This document shows, one piece after another, positions 23,327-31,925 of a DNA stretch of 64,000 nt (positions are counted from its first letter, which is position 1; every line of letters starts with the position of its first letter). The position numbers and the translations under genes are program-made. The stretch is from the NCBI GenBank assembly GCA_040772005.1, contig JAXGYZ010000002.1, positions 744,001 through 808,000 on the forward strand, given 5' to 3'. The notes under the pieces are model-generated. The model was not told the origin of the DNA. It did no database searches and worked only from the letters and a program-made list of their open reading frames with translations. Origin of the DNA: MWBF01 sp040772005. Its GTDB lineage: Bacteria; Chloroflexota; Anaerolineae; CG2-30-64-16.

Positions 23327-24640
23327 TCATCTTGACCGGCTGACCGGCAGGCGGGTCACGAGCAGGCTGAGGCCGCCCATCGCGACGGTCACGAGGCCGA
23401 TAATCACCATCACGCGCGGGATCCCGATGGCATCTGCCAGGCCGCCGAAGCCCAGCAGCGGCGGGATGCCAAGCAGATTGTTGAGCATGAACTGGAGCGA
23501 CAATACCCGCCCCCGCATTTCGGATGGCGTCTCCTGCTGCACCGAGGTCTGCGCCAGGATATTGACAATCGCCAGGCTGACGCCGATCACAAGCCCCAGG
23601 ATCATGGTCATCGTGGTCAGGCTGAACGCGGCTTGCGGATAGACGGCCAGCAGCGGCTGCAGCAGGTGGTGGTAGTCCAGGCTGACCCAGCCCAGTCCTG
23701 CGAAGGCCAGCCCGCCCAGCGCCAGCCCCAGGTGGCTGAAGCCGATGCGGCGCAGGACGTGGCCCCAGCGGCCCGTCGCCGCGGTGGCCAGCAGCATCCC
23801 GAAGCCCGCCGGCGCAAAGACGATGATGGCGTTCTCCGGCTCCATGCCCAGGACGCGCGCCGCATAGCCGGGGGCCAGCATCGCCAGCAGGATGATGATG
23901 GTCGAAATTGTGAGCAACTGAACCAGGTTGGCCTGCAACCGGCGATGGCCGGAGAGGAACCGCAGCGCCTCGCGCAGGTCGGCCCGCAGGGCCTGCCAGA
24001 TGGAGGCCGCGTTGGCCGCGCCGTGTTCATGGGGAATGTCCCGCGGCAGCCGCGTCAGCAGCAGCGTCGCGCCCAGGTACATGGCCGCAATCAGCGCAAA
24101 CCCACCTTCGATCTTCAGCAGGCTGATGGCGAGCGGTCCCAGCACGACCAGCCCCAACACCTGCGACAGGATAAGGGTCAGCGTGAAGAGCGAGTTTGCG
24201 GCGAGCAGGTGTTGCTCGCCGACGAGGGTCGGGATGGTCGCGCCTTCCGCGGGCGCGAAGAACTGCGCGACGGTCGACGTCAGGAAGGTGATGAAGTAGA
24301 TGGACAGCAGTTGCCACGTGCCCGCGGGCATCTGCAGGATCAGGATGTAGCCGAGGGCAAAAAAGACGCGCACGAGGTTGGAGCCGACCATGATCCACTT
24401 GCGCGGCAGGCGGTCCACCGTCACGCCGGCGATCGGGCTCAGGATCACGCCGGGCAGGGAGAAAGCCAGGATGGTCAGGCCCAGGTGGACAGTGGAGCCG
24501 GTCAGCTTTTCGACGAGCACCAACTGGACGAAGGTGATGGCGTGCTGGGCGACGAGCGCGAGCAGTTGGGCCAGCCAGAGCTTGCGGAAGTGGCGGTTAG
24601 TGAGTACGGGACGGAAGCCGCGACCGGTAAGCTGAGACAT
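23327..24640 (-). CDS. MFS exporter, EntS/MFS_3-like
   Basis: 437 residues from ATG 24640, twelve predicted membrane helices. The start MSQLTGRGFRPVLTNRHFRKLWLAQLLALV and the loop GVTVDRLPRKWIMVGSNLVRV (motif A variant between helices 2 and 3) match the MFS_3/EntS group of putative drug, siderophore or macrolide efflux proteins. The frame is open upstream, but conserved sequence begins at 24640. It starts 5 nt after the stop of the DUF951 gene, so translation may be coupled. Substrate unknown. Confidence 0.85.
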   Translation of the reverse strand: MSQLTGRGFRPVLTNRHFRKLWLAQLLALVAQHAITFVQLVLVEKLTGSTVHLGLTILAFSLPGVILSPIAGVTVDRLPRKWIMVGSNLVRVFFALGYILILQMPAGTWQLLSIYFITFLTSTVAQFFAPAEGATIPTLVGEQHLLAANSLFTLTLILSQVLGLVVLGPLAISLLKIEGGFALIAAMYLGATLLLTRLPRDIPHEHGAANAASIWQALRADLREALRFLSGHRRLQANLVQLLTISTIIILLAMLAPGYAARVLGMEPENAIIVFAPAGFGMLLATAATGRWGHVLRRIGFSHLGLALGGLAFAGLGWVSLDYHHLLQPLLAVYPQAAFSLTTMTMILGLVIGVSLAIVNILAQTSVQQETPSEMRGRVLSLQFMLNNLLGIPPLLGFGGLADAIGIPRVMVIIGLVTVAMGGLSLLVTRLPVSRSR

Positions 24641-24645
24641 GCGTG

Positions 24646-24924
24646 TCAGCCGTCGTACCGTTCGGTCGGTCCGCCCGAGAAGGGACCATCGTCCTGCGCG
24701 TCGAAGGGATTGCGCGCGGGTTCGGGGCCGGGCCGCAGCAGAGCCTTTACCTGGCGCACGAACTGGCTGCGGGGGAGCAGGACCCGCCGGGTACACTTGA
24801 GGCAGCGGATGCCGATATCCGCGCCCAGTCGCACGACCTCCCACTGGTCATTGCCGCAGGGGTGGGTCTTGCGCATCCGCACGACATCGCCCAGGCGAAT
24901 CTCGTGATACGAGGGATCAGGCAT
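24646..24924 (-). CDS. DUF951 small protein
   Basis: 92 residues. EIRLGDVVRMRKTHPCGNDQ then WEVVRLGADIGIRCLKCTRRVLLPR matches DUF951 (YyzM-like) with Cys pairs that may bind a metal. Homologues are often encoded near origin-associated genes in Firmicutes. Function unknown. It sits between rnd (8-bp gap) and the MFS exporter (5-bp gap). Confidence 0.85.
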   Translation of the reverse strand: MPDPSYHEIRLGDVVRMRKTHPCGNDQWEVVRLGADIGIRCLKCTRRVLLPRSQFVRQVKALLRPGPEPARNPFDAQDDGPFSGGPTERYDG

Positions 24925-24932
24925 ACGCCATC

Positions 24933-26108
24933 CTACGCTGCCAGCACGTCCAGCAGCTCGGCGCCATACTCCTCCAGCTTCCAGGGGCCGAGGATGCCCA
25001 GTCCGGCGAGTTCCTCCAGAGTTGCAGGCGCAGCACGGGCAATCCCCATCAGCGCGTCGTTGGTCAGCACCACATCGGCCTCCACCCCGCGTTCGGCAGC
25101 ACGATTCGCGCGCCAGGTGCGCAGCCGGTCGTAGGCTGCGGTCACGTTCGGGTCGGGGCGGCCATTGCCCCCGCGCGGGCGCGCGGGCGGCTGGGGCGGC
25201 GGCGCATCCTGGGCCCGCCGGATGACGGCGAGCAGGCTGTCGCCATAGTGGTCCACCTGCCGTTCGCTGAGCCGCAGGTCGTTGAGGTGTCGCGGCTGGC
25301 GCTGGCTGAGGCGCAGCAGCGAGTCATCCCCGATGATCTTGAACGGCGGGCGGTTGGCTGCCCGCGCCTGGCTATCGCGCCACAGGTACAGCTCGCGCAG
25401 CACGGCCAGCTCAGCGGGCCGCAGGTCGCGCGCGCCCTTGATGCGCCAGAAGCCATCCGGGTCGAACGGTTTCTCGACGTAGGTAACGTCGACCAGGGAG
25501 GCCAGGCTCTCCTGGGCCTCGCGCCAGCGGCCGCGGCGCTTGAGTTCGACGGCGAGCAGGTCGCGCAGGGGCAGCAGGTAGTGGCTGTCCAGCCGCGCAT
25601 AGCTGAGCTGTGCCTTGCTGAGGGGGCGCTGGCCCCAGTCCGTCAATTGCGTCCGTTTGTCGAGCGTGACGCCGAAATGCTTTTCGAGCAGCGCGGCCAG
25701 GCTGACCTGCCGCCAGCCGAGAATTCGCGCGGCGACCATCGTATCGAACAGGTTGGCGAAGCTGAAGCCGAAGTCGCGCTTCAGCATGAGGATGTCGTTC
25801 TCCGCCGCGTGAAAGACCTTCTCGTGCGCAGGATCGGCCAGCAGCGCGCCCAGCGGCTCCAGGTCGGGCACGCGCAGCGGGTCCACGAGGTAGTCGATGT
25901 CGGGCAGGCTGATCTGGATGAGGCAGACCCGGTAGAAGTAGCGGTAGAGGCTATCGGATTCCGTGTCGAGCGCCAGTGCCGGTTCCTGGCGCAGGGCAGC
26001 CATCATCTCGTTGAACGAGGCGCGCGAATCCACCAGGACGGCGGGCGGCAACCGCCGTGCCTCGCCGGTCTGTCCATCTGGCTGTAAATGTTCGTTCGTT
26101 TCTGTCAT
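24933..26108 (-). CDS. rnd: Ribonuclease D-like 3'-5' exonuclease with HRDC domains
   Basis: 391 residues. DEDD exonuclease motifs: ALDTESDSLYRYFYRVCLIQ (Exo I), FHAAENDILMLKRDFGF (Exo II) and LSYARLDSHYLLPLRD (Exo III with the Tyr general base). Two HRDC-like helical modules follow (about residues 205-285 and 310-390). RNase D trims 3' ends of tRNA and other stable RNAs. Read in the same direction as glpX but separated by a family C repeat. Confidence 0.93.
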   Translation of the reverse strand: MTETNEHLQPDGQTGEARRLPPAVLVDSRASFNEMMAALRQEPALALDTESDSLYRYFYRVCLIQISLPDIDYLVDPLRVPDLEPLGALLADPAHEKVFHAAENDILMLKRDFGFSFANLFDTMVAARILGWRQVSLAALLEKHFGVTLDKRTQLTDWGQRPLSKAQLSYARLDSHYLLPLRDLLAVELKRRGRWREAQESLASLVDVTYVEKPFDPDGFWRIKGARDLRPAELAVLRELYLWRDSQARAANRPPFKIIGDDSLLRLSQRQPRHLNDLRLSERQVDHYGDSLLAVIRRAQDAPPPQPPARPRGGNGRPDPNVTAAYDRLRTWRANRAAERGVEADVVLTNDALMGIARAAPATLEELAGLGILGPWKLEEYGAELLDVLAA

Positions 26109-26131
26109 GCAACTCTGGTCTGTCTGGATTT

Positions 26132-26220
26132 AGTGTCTATCCGAATACTCGTAGCCTAGGGCCTTGTGCCCGTCAGGACGCCCACAAGGGGCTATACTAC
26201 CCCTTTTTCGGATAGACACT
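26132..26220. repeat. Family C inverted-repeat element, copy 2 (89 bp)
   Basis: AGTGTCTATCCGAA (26132-26145) and TTCGGATAGACACT (26207-26220) are perfect 14-bp terminal inverted repeats. An inner hairpin pairs CCTTGTGCCCGT with CGCCCACAAGG. It is flanked by TTA on both sides (26130-26132, 26220-26222). The last base belongs to the glpX stop codon. Same length as the copy at 11784-11872, opposite orientation. Confidence 0.88.
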
Positions 26221-27206
26221 TAGTCAAACTTGATCTGGCTGAAGCGCATCAGCTTGTCCCAGCGATGGGTCGCCACCACCTGACGAATGGTACCGGACTT
26301 CGAGCGCATCACGATGCTGGAGGTTCGCGCGCCGCCGCCGAAATACTGCACCCCGTCCAGCAGCTCGCCACGGGTGATGCCGGTCGCCGCGAAGAAGACG
26401 TTATCGCTGTCAATCAGGTCACCGTGCGTCAGCACGCGATCCAGCTCCACGCCCTGCTCCAGCGCCTGCCGCCGCTCGTCATCGTTGCGCGGCCAGAGCT
26501 TGCACTGGAGCGCGCCGCCGAGACACTGGATCGCAGCCGCGGTGATGACCGCTTCAGGCGAGCCGCCGATGCCGAACAACGCATCGACGCCCGTATCGGG
26601 CGTGCTCGCGCTGATGGCCGCGGAGATGTCGCCGTCGGCAATCAGCCGGATGCGCGCGCCGGTCTGCCGGATTTCACGAATCAGACCTGTATGGCGCGGC
26701 CGGTCGAGGATCAGCACGGTCAGGTCATCCACATCGCGGTGTTTGGCCCGCGCGATGGCCTGCAGATTCACGGCCACCGGCGCGTTGATGTCGATCACAT
26801 CCGCGGCCTCGGGGCCGACCGCGATCTTGTTCATGTAAAACAGGCTGCCCGGCGCGTACATGCTGCCGCGCGGGGCCAACGCCACCACAGCGAGCGCGCC
26901 GGAGCGGCCCGTGGCGGTCAGCGTGGTCCCGTCAATCGGGTCCACCGCGATATCCACCTGCGGCGGGTTGCCTGTGCCCAGGCGCTCGCCGTTATAGAGC
27001 ATGGGCGCTTCGTCTTTCTCGCCCTCACCGATCACTATGACGCCATCCATCTCAACTTCGTTCAATACGAGACGCATGGCGTCGACCGCCGCCTGGTCTG
27101 CCGCAATCTTATCCCCGCGGCCCATCCAGCGGCCTGCGGCCAGTGCTGCCGCCTCGGTCACGCGCACCAGGTCCAATGCCAGATTCCGTTCGGGCAGCTC
27201 TGCCAT
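26220..27206 (-). CDS. glpX: Class II fructose-1,6-bisphosphatase (GlpX)
   Basis: 328 residues from ATG 27206, fixed by AGGAGG 5 nt upstream; the frame is open to 27239. Signature VDPIDGTTLTATGRSGALAV with metal-binding Asp residues, plus MRLVLNEVEMDGVIVIGEGEKDEAPML near the N-terminus. It removes the 1-phosphate from fructose-1,6-bisphosphate in gluconeogenesis; many homologues also act on sedoheptulose-1,7-bisphosphate. The stop codon touches the family C repeat. Confidence 0.95.
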   Translation of the reverse strand: MAELPERNLALDLVRVTEAAALAAGRWMGRGDKIAADQAAVDAMRLVLNEVEMDGVIVIGEGEKDEAPMLYNGERLGTGNPPQVDIAVDPIDGTTLTATGRSGALAVVALAPRGSMYAPGSLFYMNKIAVGPEAADVIDINAPVAVNLQAIARAKHRDVDDLTVLILDRPRHTGLIREIRQTGARIRLIADGDISAAISASTPDTGVDALFGIGGSPEAVITAAAIQCLGGALQCKLWPRNDDERRQALEQGVELDRVLTHGDLIDSDNVFFAATGITRGELLDGVQYFGGGARTSSIVMRSKSGTIRQVVATHRWDKLMRFSQIKFD

Positions 27207-27254
27207 GCGAACCTCCTCCGATTCGATACAACGATCCATTCGCGCCAGGGCGCT

Positions 27255-27260
27255 ATTGTA
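27255..27260 (-). promoter_or_regulatory. Predicted -10 of glpX
   Basis: TACAAT on the minus strand, extended by TGT. It is part of a 15-nt block (27249-27263) identical to the pfkB operon promoter at 20390-20404. No convincing -35 was seen. Confidence 0.45.
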
Positions 27261-27297
27261 ACATGCTGCGGCCCGCCAGCCTACTGCGTTCTGCCTG

Positions 27298-27359
27298 GGT
27301 TTGTAGTAGGCGCTTCAGCGCCCTGTCACGCAACGGCGCTGAAGCGCCCACTACAAACC
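27298..27359. repeat. Family D inverted repeat (25-bp arms)
   Basis: Arms 27298-27322 and 27335-27359 match in 24 of 25 positions; the left arm begins GGTTTGTAGTAGGCGCTTCA, loop 12 nt. A decayed arm-like sequence GTAGTGGGCGCTTTAGCG overlaps the NUDIX stop near 1393. It ends 2 bp before the stop codon of the UMF1 gene and may serve as its terminator. Confidence 0.8.
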
Positions 27360-27361
27360 TG

Positions 27362-28894
27362 TCATTCCTTCACAGTCCTGGCATCCACCGAACGAGCCAG
27401 CGCCATCCCCTCCTCCTCGTTCACCCGGCTCAGGATCAGCCCGCCGACGATGAAGAAGACGATCAACGAGACGATGCTCAGGCGGCTGCTGCCAAAGAGT
27501 TGGCCGACCACCGCAAACATCAGCGGGCCGACCAGCCCCGCGAACTTCGAGCTCATGTCGTAGAAGCCGAAGAACTCCGCGGTCTGCGCCTTGGGGACCA
27601 TGTTGCCGAACAACGAGCGGCTCAACGCCTGGCTGCCGCCCTGCACCAGCCCGACCATGACGGCCAGCAGCCAGAACTCGACTGCCGTCGCCATGAAGTA
27701 ACCCCAGATGGACACCAGGCAGTAGACGGCGAGCGCGACCAGGATGGCGTTCTTGGTGTTGATGCGCTGCGCGACGCCCGCCAGCAGCCGGCGGCCCACG
27801 AAGTGGGCCAGCAAGAAGGCCACGACTTGATTGACGAGCACGATGCCCACGGCCACCGGCCCGCTGGTGACGCCGAACCGCGGGGCCAGGATGCCGATCA
27901 GCGGGATGGTCAGCGCGTTGTAGAGCACCATGCTGAGGAAGAAAGCCTGGTTGGGGTCTTCGCGGCGCGGCAGCCGGCCAAACAGCAGCGAGAACGGGAT
28001 GCCCACGAACTGCGTCAGCAGGAGCGCGCCGATCAGGTCCGTCTGCCCGATGCCGATTTCCGCGCCGTAGATGGTCGCCATCTTGATGATCGTGCCGATG
28101 CCGTCGTTGTAAATCCAGAAGGCGATGATGAAGACGAGCAACTGGCGATAGAGGCGCAGCTCGCGGAACGTGGTCGCCAGGCGGGCGAAGCCGCCGCGCA
28201 CCGGGTTGGCCGGTCGGTCCGCCAGCAGCCGCGTGCCCGGCGGTTCCGGCACGTTGCGGAAGAGCGGAATCGAGAAGATGGCCCACCACAGGCCGACGCT
28301 GAACAGGCTGAGCCGGGTCGCCATCTCCGTGCCGCCGATGCCGAAGCGCGCGCCCAGGGCCGTGATGCCCAGCGCGTCCGGCATCTGGATCATCAGCACG
28401 TTGATGGCCAGCAGGATGCCGCCGCCGAGATAGCCCATCGCGTAGCCGCGCGCGGAGACCATGTCGATTTCGTCGGCCTTGGCGATGTGGGGCAGCAGCG
28501 AGTCATAGAAGATGATCGAGCCCGAGAAGCCGATTTCACCGATGATATAGAGCACCGCAGCCAGCACCCAGTCGCCGGTGCCGATGAAAACCATCAGCGC
28601 CGCCGCCAGGATGCCCGGCATGGCGAACGCGGCGAGAAAGCGCTTCTTGGAGCCGCCGTAGTCCGCAATGGCCCCCAACACGGGCGCGGCCACGGCGACG
28701 AGCAGCATCCCGATGGTGCTGATGATGCCCCAGGTGCTGCTGGCCTGCACGGGCGTCAGCACGCCCTTGGCGGCCACAGTGCTGAAGAACACTGGCAGCA
28801 CCGCAGCCATCGCGGTGGTCGCGAAGGCCGAGTTGGCCCAGTCATACATCACCCAGGAGTTGACAATGCTGCGCTTCGATTGAGGTTGTGCCAC
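27362..28894 (-). CDS. UMF1/Atg22-type MFS transporter
   Basis: 510 residues, about twelve membrane helices. WVMYDWANSAFATTAMAAVLPVFF is the UMF1 (Atg22-like) signature, and IADYGGSKKRFLAAFAMPG follows helix 2. The family is called vacuolar effluxer-like; its bacterial substrates are unknown. GTG start 2 nt after the cdsA stop, with a G-rich ribosome-binding site, so it is the last gene of the rpsB-to-cdsA run. Confidence 0.88.
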   Translation of the reverse strand: MAQPQSKRSIVNSWVMYDWANSAFATTAMAAVLPVFFSTVAAKGVLTPVQASSTWGIISTIGMLLVAVAAPVLGAIADYGGSKKRFLAAFAMPGILAAALMVFIGTGDWVLAAVLYIIGEIGFSGSIIFYDSLLPHIAKADEIDMVSARGYAMGYLGGGILLAINVLMIQMPDALGITALGARFGIGGTEMATRLSLFSVGLWWAIFSIPLFRNVPEPPGTRLLADRPANPVRGGFARLATTFRELRLYRQLLVFIIAFWIYNDGIGTIIKMATIYGAEIGIGQTDLIGALLLTQFVGIPFSLLFGRLPRREDPNQAFFLSMVLYNALTIPLIGILAPRFGVTSGPVAVGIVLVNQVVAFLLAHFVGRRLLAGVAQRINTKNAILVALAVYCLVSIWGYFMATAVEFWLLAVMVGLVQGGSQALSRSLFGNMVPKAQTAEFFGFYDMSSKFAGLVGPLMFAVVGQLFGSSRLSIVSLIVFFIVGGLILSRVNEEEGMALARSVDARTVKE

Positions 28895-28896
28895 GA

Positions 28897-29703
28897 TTAC
28901 CCCCCGAGATTGAAGATGGCAAAGTAAGCGACCACCGGAAACGTGAAGAGCAGGCTGTCGAGCCGGTCCAGCACGCCGCCGTGACCCGGAATCAGGTGGC
29001 CGCTGTCCTTGGCGTGGGCGGTCCGCTTGAAGAGCGAGATGGCGAAGTCACCGAAGGGCGCGGCCAGCGCGACCAGTGCCGCTAACCACAGCCCGCGCCA
29101 CGGCCCGATATCGAGCAGCCACTGGCCCAGCAGCGGCCCCACGATCAGGATGGCGAGCGTGCCGCCCACCAGGCCCTCCCATGATTTCTTGGGACTGATG
29201 CGCGGCCACAGCTTGTGCCTGCCCAGCCTGCTGCCGATAAAAAAGGCCGCCGCATCGTAGACCCATGTCAGCGTCAGAGCAGCCAGGGTCCACTGCAGGC
29301 CGGCCGGCAGGAGGCGCAAGGTGATGAAATGGCTGAGCAGAAAGCCGAGATAGAGGGAGGATGCAGTGTTCATGGCCCATTGCTGCACGGGCTGGTCGGC
29401 TTTGTCGTAGAGGGCAGCCACCAGCCCCAGGATGAGCAGCGCCGCCATCAGGGGGCGGAAGAGGTCCACGCGCAGGTGCCCGGTCTGGTGGAAATAAGCT
29501 TCCAGCAGGACCGCAATGACAAATGCCAGGCTGAGAAGGCGGTCTGCGGACCACGCCGGACGGCGCAGGAGCAGATTCATTTCGAGCCATGCCAGGATGC
29601 CGGTCAAGAGGATGCAACCGAGCCAGGGCAGGTTGCCCCAGTATACCAGCAGAGCAACCACCGGCACCACGACGATGGCGCTCAAGATGCGCGCGCGCAG
29701 CAT
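28897..29703 (-). CDS. cdsA: Phosphatidate cytidylyltransferase
   Basis: 268 residues from ATG 29703; about seven membrane helices. The C-terminal CDP-alcohol-forming signature SLFKRTAHAKDSGHLIPGHG, continuing GVLDRLDSLLF, is complete. It makes CDP-diacylglycerol from phosphatidate and CTP for phospholipid synthesis. It follows uppS with a 22-bp gap, the widespread order frr-uppS-cdsA; dxr, which often comes next, is replaced by the UMF1 gene. Confidence 0.94.
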   Translation of the reverse strand: MLRARILSAIVVVPVVALLVYWGNLPWLGCILLTGILAWLEMNLLLRRPAWSADRLLSLAFVIAVLLEAYFHQTGHLRVDLFRPLMAALLILGLVAALYDKADQPVQQWAMNTASSLYLGFLLSHFITLRLLPAGLQWTLAALTLTWVYDAAAFFIGSRLGRHKLWPRISPKKSWEGLVGGTLAILIVGPLLGQWLLDIGPWRGLWLAALVALAAPFGDFAISLFKRTAHAKDSGHLIPGHGGVLDRLDSLLFTFPVVAYFAIFNLGG

Positions 29704-29725
29704 GGCAGTCTCCGGGCGAATCAGG

Positions 29726-30472
29726 TTATGGGGTTCCGTCCGTCGAGGGTACTTTGCCGAACCGGCGCTCGCGTTGGCTGTACTCGACCAGGGCCGCAGC
29801 CAACTCGCCTTCATCGAAATCGGGCCAGAAGGTGGGCGTGGCGTAATATTCTGCATACGCGGACTGCCACAGCAGGAAGTTGCTGAGGCGATACTCCCCG
29901 CCCGTGCGCACAATCAGGTCGGCGTCGGGCAGGCCCCCCGTATACAGATAGTCGGAGATGAGCTCTTCGGTCACGGCTTCGGGCGTGTGTCCGTCGCGCA
30001 TGATGTGGCGGACGGCATCCACGATTTCGGCGCGGCCTCCGTAGTTGAAGGCCACGTTGAGGGTGATGCGCTCGTTCTCGCGCGTCAAGGCGATGGCATC
30101 CTGGATGTCGCGCACGAGGTTGGGCGCAATGCCTTCGAGGCGACCGCTGTGCAGGATACGCACGCCATTGGCGTGCAGGTCGCGCGTCTCGCGGCGGATG
30201 ACCTGGCCCAGCAGGTTCATCAACCCGGCCACTTCATCCGGCGGGCGGCCCCAGTTCTCGGTGGAGAAGGCGTAGATGGTAAGGACTCTGATGCCGAAGT
30301 CGGTCGCCGCGCGCAGGACGCGCCGGATGTTCTCCGTGCCGGCCTTATGGCCTGCCAGCCGGGGCAGGCCGCGGCCCTGCGCCCACCGGCCGTTGCCATC
30401 CATGATGATGCCAACATGGTAGGGCACGCGCGTGATCTCCGGGTAACGTTCACGCCAGGTTTGGCTCGGCAT
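29726..30472 (-). CDS. uppS: Undecaprenyl diphosphate synthase (cis-prenyltransferase)
   Basis: 248 residues. The pyrophosphate-binding MDGNGRWAQGRGLPRLAGHK starts with the catalytic Asp25; TIYAFSTENWGRP and DLIVRTGGEYRLSNFLLWQSAYAE complete the family signatures. It builds the C55 lipid carrier used by peptidoglycan and by the surface-glycan locus at 41-56 kb (WecA-type initiation, flippase). Confidence 0.95.
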   Translation of the reverse strand: MPSQTWRERYPEITRVPYHVGIIMDGNGRWAQGRGLPRLAGHKAGTENIRRVLRAATDFGIRVLTIYAFSTENWGRPPDEVAGLMNLLGQVIRRETRDLHANGVRILHSGRLEGIAPNLVRDIQDAIALTRENERITLNVAFNYGGRAEIVDAVRHIMRDGHTPEAVTEELISDYLYTGGLPDADLIVRTGGEYRLSNFLLWQSAYAEYYATPTFWPDFDEGELAAALVEYSQRERRFGKVPSTDGTP

Positions 30473-30516
30473 AGAGGGGCCTTTCAGGCTAGGTAATGCC
30501 CAAGATCGCGTAACAA

Positions 30517-30559
30517 GACCCGCGGTCGTCGGGGCGAGGTCACCTCGCCCCTGCGGGTC
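30517..30559. repeat. Nested inverted repeat between frr and uppS (family G)
   Basis: GGGGCGAGGT-c-ACCTCGCCCC (30531-30551) is a perfect 10-bp palindrome, enclosed by GACCCGC (30517-30523) and GCGGGTC (30553-30559). It may attenuate transcription within the operon. Confidence 0.7.
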
Positions 30560-30577
30560 CTGAGCGCGTCCGGGACG

Positions 30578-31135
30578 TTATCCTTCGAGGATCTCGGCTT
30601 CTTTAGCTTTGCCGACCTCGTTGATCTGCTTGACGTAATCGTCCGTCAGCTCCTGCACCTTCTTGCTGCCCTCTTCCTCGTCGTCCTCGCTGATCATCTT
30701 CTCTTTTTCGAGGTCACGCAGCATGTCGATCGCGTCGCGGCGGATATTACGCACGGAAACGCGCGCCTCCTCGACCCGCTTTGCGACCTGCTTGCTCAGA
30801 TCGCGGCGGCGCTCTTCGGTGAGCTGCGGGATAATCAGGCGGATGACCTGGCCGTCGTTGTTGGGGTTCAGCCCCAGGTCCGACTTCAGGATGGCCTTCT
30901 CGATGGCGCCGATGGTCGAGCGATCCCAGGGGCGGATGACGAGCAGCCGCGGCTCCGGCGCCGTGACGCCGGCCAGTTGGTTCAGGCCGGTCGGCGTGCC
31001 ATAGTAGTCGACCCGGACGCCTTCGAGCAGCGCAGGCGAGGCGCGGCCTGTACGGATGCCCCGCAGGTCGTTCTGCAGGGACTCAACGGTCTTGTGCATA
31101 CGCTCGCGAGCATCTTGCAGAACATCTTTGATCAC
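30578..31135 (-). CDS. frr: Ribosome recycling factor
   Basis: 185 residues, the standard length, from GTG 31135 with AAGGAG 6 nt upstream. LRGIRTGRASPALLEGVRVDYYG and RDLSKQVAKRVEEARVSVRNIRRD are RRF signatures. With EF-G it splits post-termination ribosomes. The frame is open to 31258 but no homology extends there. Confidence 0.95.
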   Translation of the reverse strand: MIKDVLQDARERMHKTVESLQNDLRGIRTGRASPALLEGVRVDYYGTPTGLNQLAGVTAPEPRLLVIRPWDRSTIGAIEKAILKSDLGLNPNNDGQVIRLIIPQLTEERRRDLSKQVAKRVEEARVSVRNIRRDAIDMLRDLEKEKMISEDDEEEGSKKVQELTDDYVKQINEVGKAKEAEILEG

Positions 31136-31202
31136 GAGACACTCCTTTTGGTGGTGGATATCGGTGACGTCGTTGTCGTTGACTGCGGTCCGTGGCTGCT
31201 GG

Positions 31203-31919
31203 CTACGCGCTGACCAGCGTGCCGACCGGTTCACCGAGCACAGCCTGTTCGACTGCATTTGGCTGCCACAGGTCCAGAACGATAATCGGCAGGTCGTTGT
31301 CCATGCACAGTGTGAGCGCGGTGTTATCCATGACGCCGACGCGCATGTTGAGGGCTTGGATGTAGGTCATGCGCTCAAACCGTTTGGCATCCGGGTTGCG
31401 CTTGGGGTCCTTGTCGTATACGCCGTCCACCTTGGTCGCCTTGATGACGACTTCCGCGTGGATTTCCATGGCGCGCAACGCGGCGGCCGTATCTGTGGTG
31501 AAATATGGGTTGCCCGTGCCCGCAGCGAGCAGGATGACGTAGCCCTTTTCCAGGTGCCGGACGGCCCGGCCGCGGATGTATGGCTCCGCTACGCTCTGCA
31601 TTTCGATGGCCGTCATCACCCGGGGTTCGATGCCGAAGCGGCGTAGGGCATCGGCCAGGGCCAGCGCATTCATCACCGTCGCCAACATCCCCATGTGGTC
31701 GGCGGTGACGTGCTCCATGCCGTGTTCCTGGCCGTCCTTCCCGCGCCAGAGGTTCCCCGCCCCGATGACGACCGCGACTTCTGCGCCCATATCCAGCAGG
31801 CGGCGAATCTTGCCGGCGACGATGTTGGCTTGATGGGGATCAATGCCAAAACCACCCTCGCCGGCCAGGGCCTCGCCCCCCAGCTTCAGCAAAATGCGGC
31901 GATAGCGGAGAGCACTCAT
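31203..31919 (-). CDS. pyrH: Uridylate kinase (UMP kinase)
   Basis: 238 residues. YRRILLKLGGEALAGEGGFG at the N-terminus, GAGNLWRGKD, and TGNPYFTTDTAAALRAMEI are those of hexameric bacterial UMP kinases of the amino-acid-kinase fold. It makes UDP from UMP and ATP. It starts 6 nt after the tsf stop. Confidence 0.95.
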   Translation of the reverse strand: MSALRYRRILLKLGGEALAGEGGFGIDPHQANIVAGKIRRLLDMGAEVAVVIGAGNLWRGKDGQEHGMEHVTADHMGMLATVMNALALADALRRFGIEPRVMTAIEMQSVAEPYIRGRAVRHLEKGYVILLAAGTGNPYFTTDTAAALRAMEIHAEVVIKATKVDGVYDKDPKRNPDAKRFERMTYIQALNMRVGVMDNTALTLCMDNDLPIIVLDLWQPNAVEQAVLGEPVGTLVSA

Positions 31920-31925
31920 GCCGGC

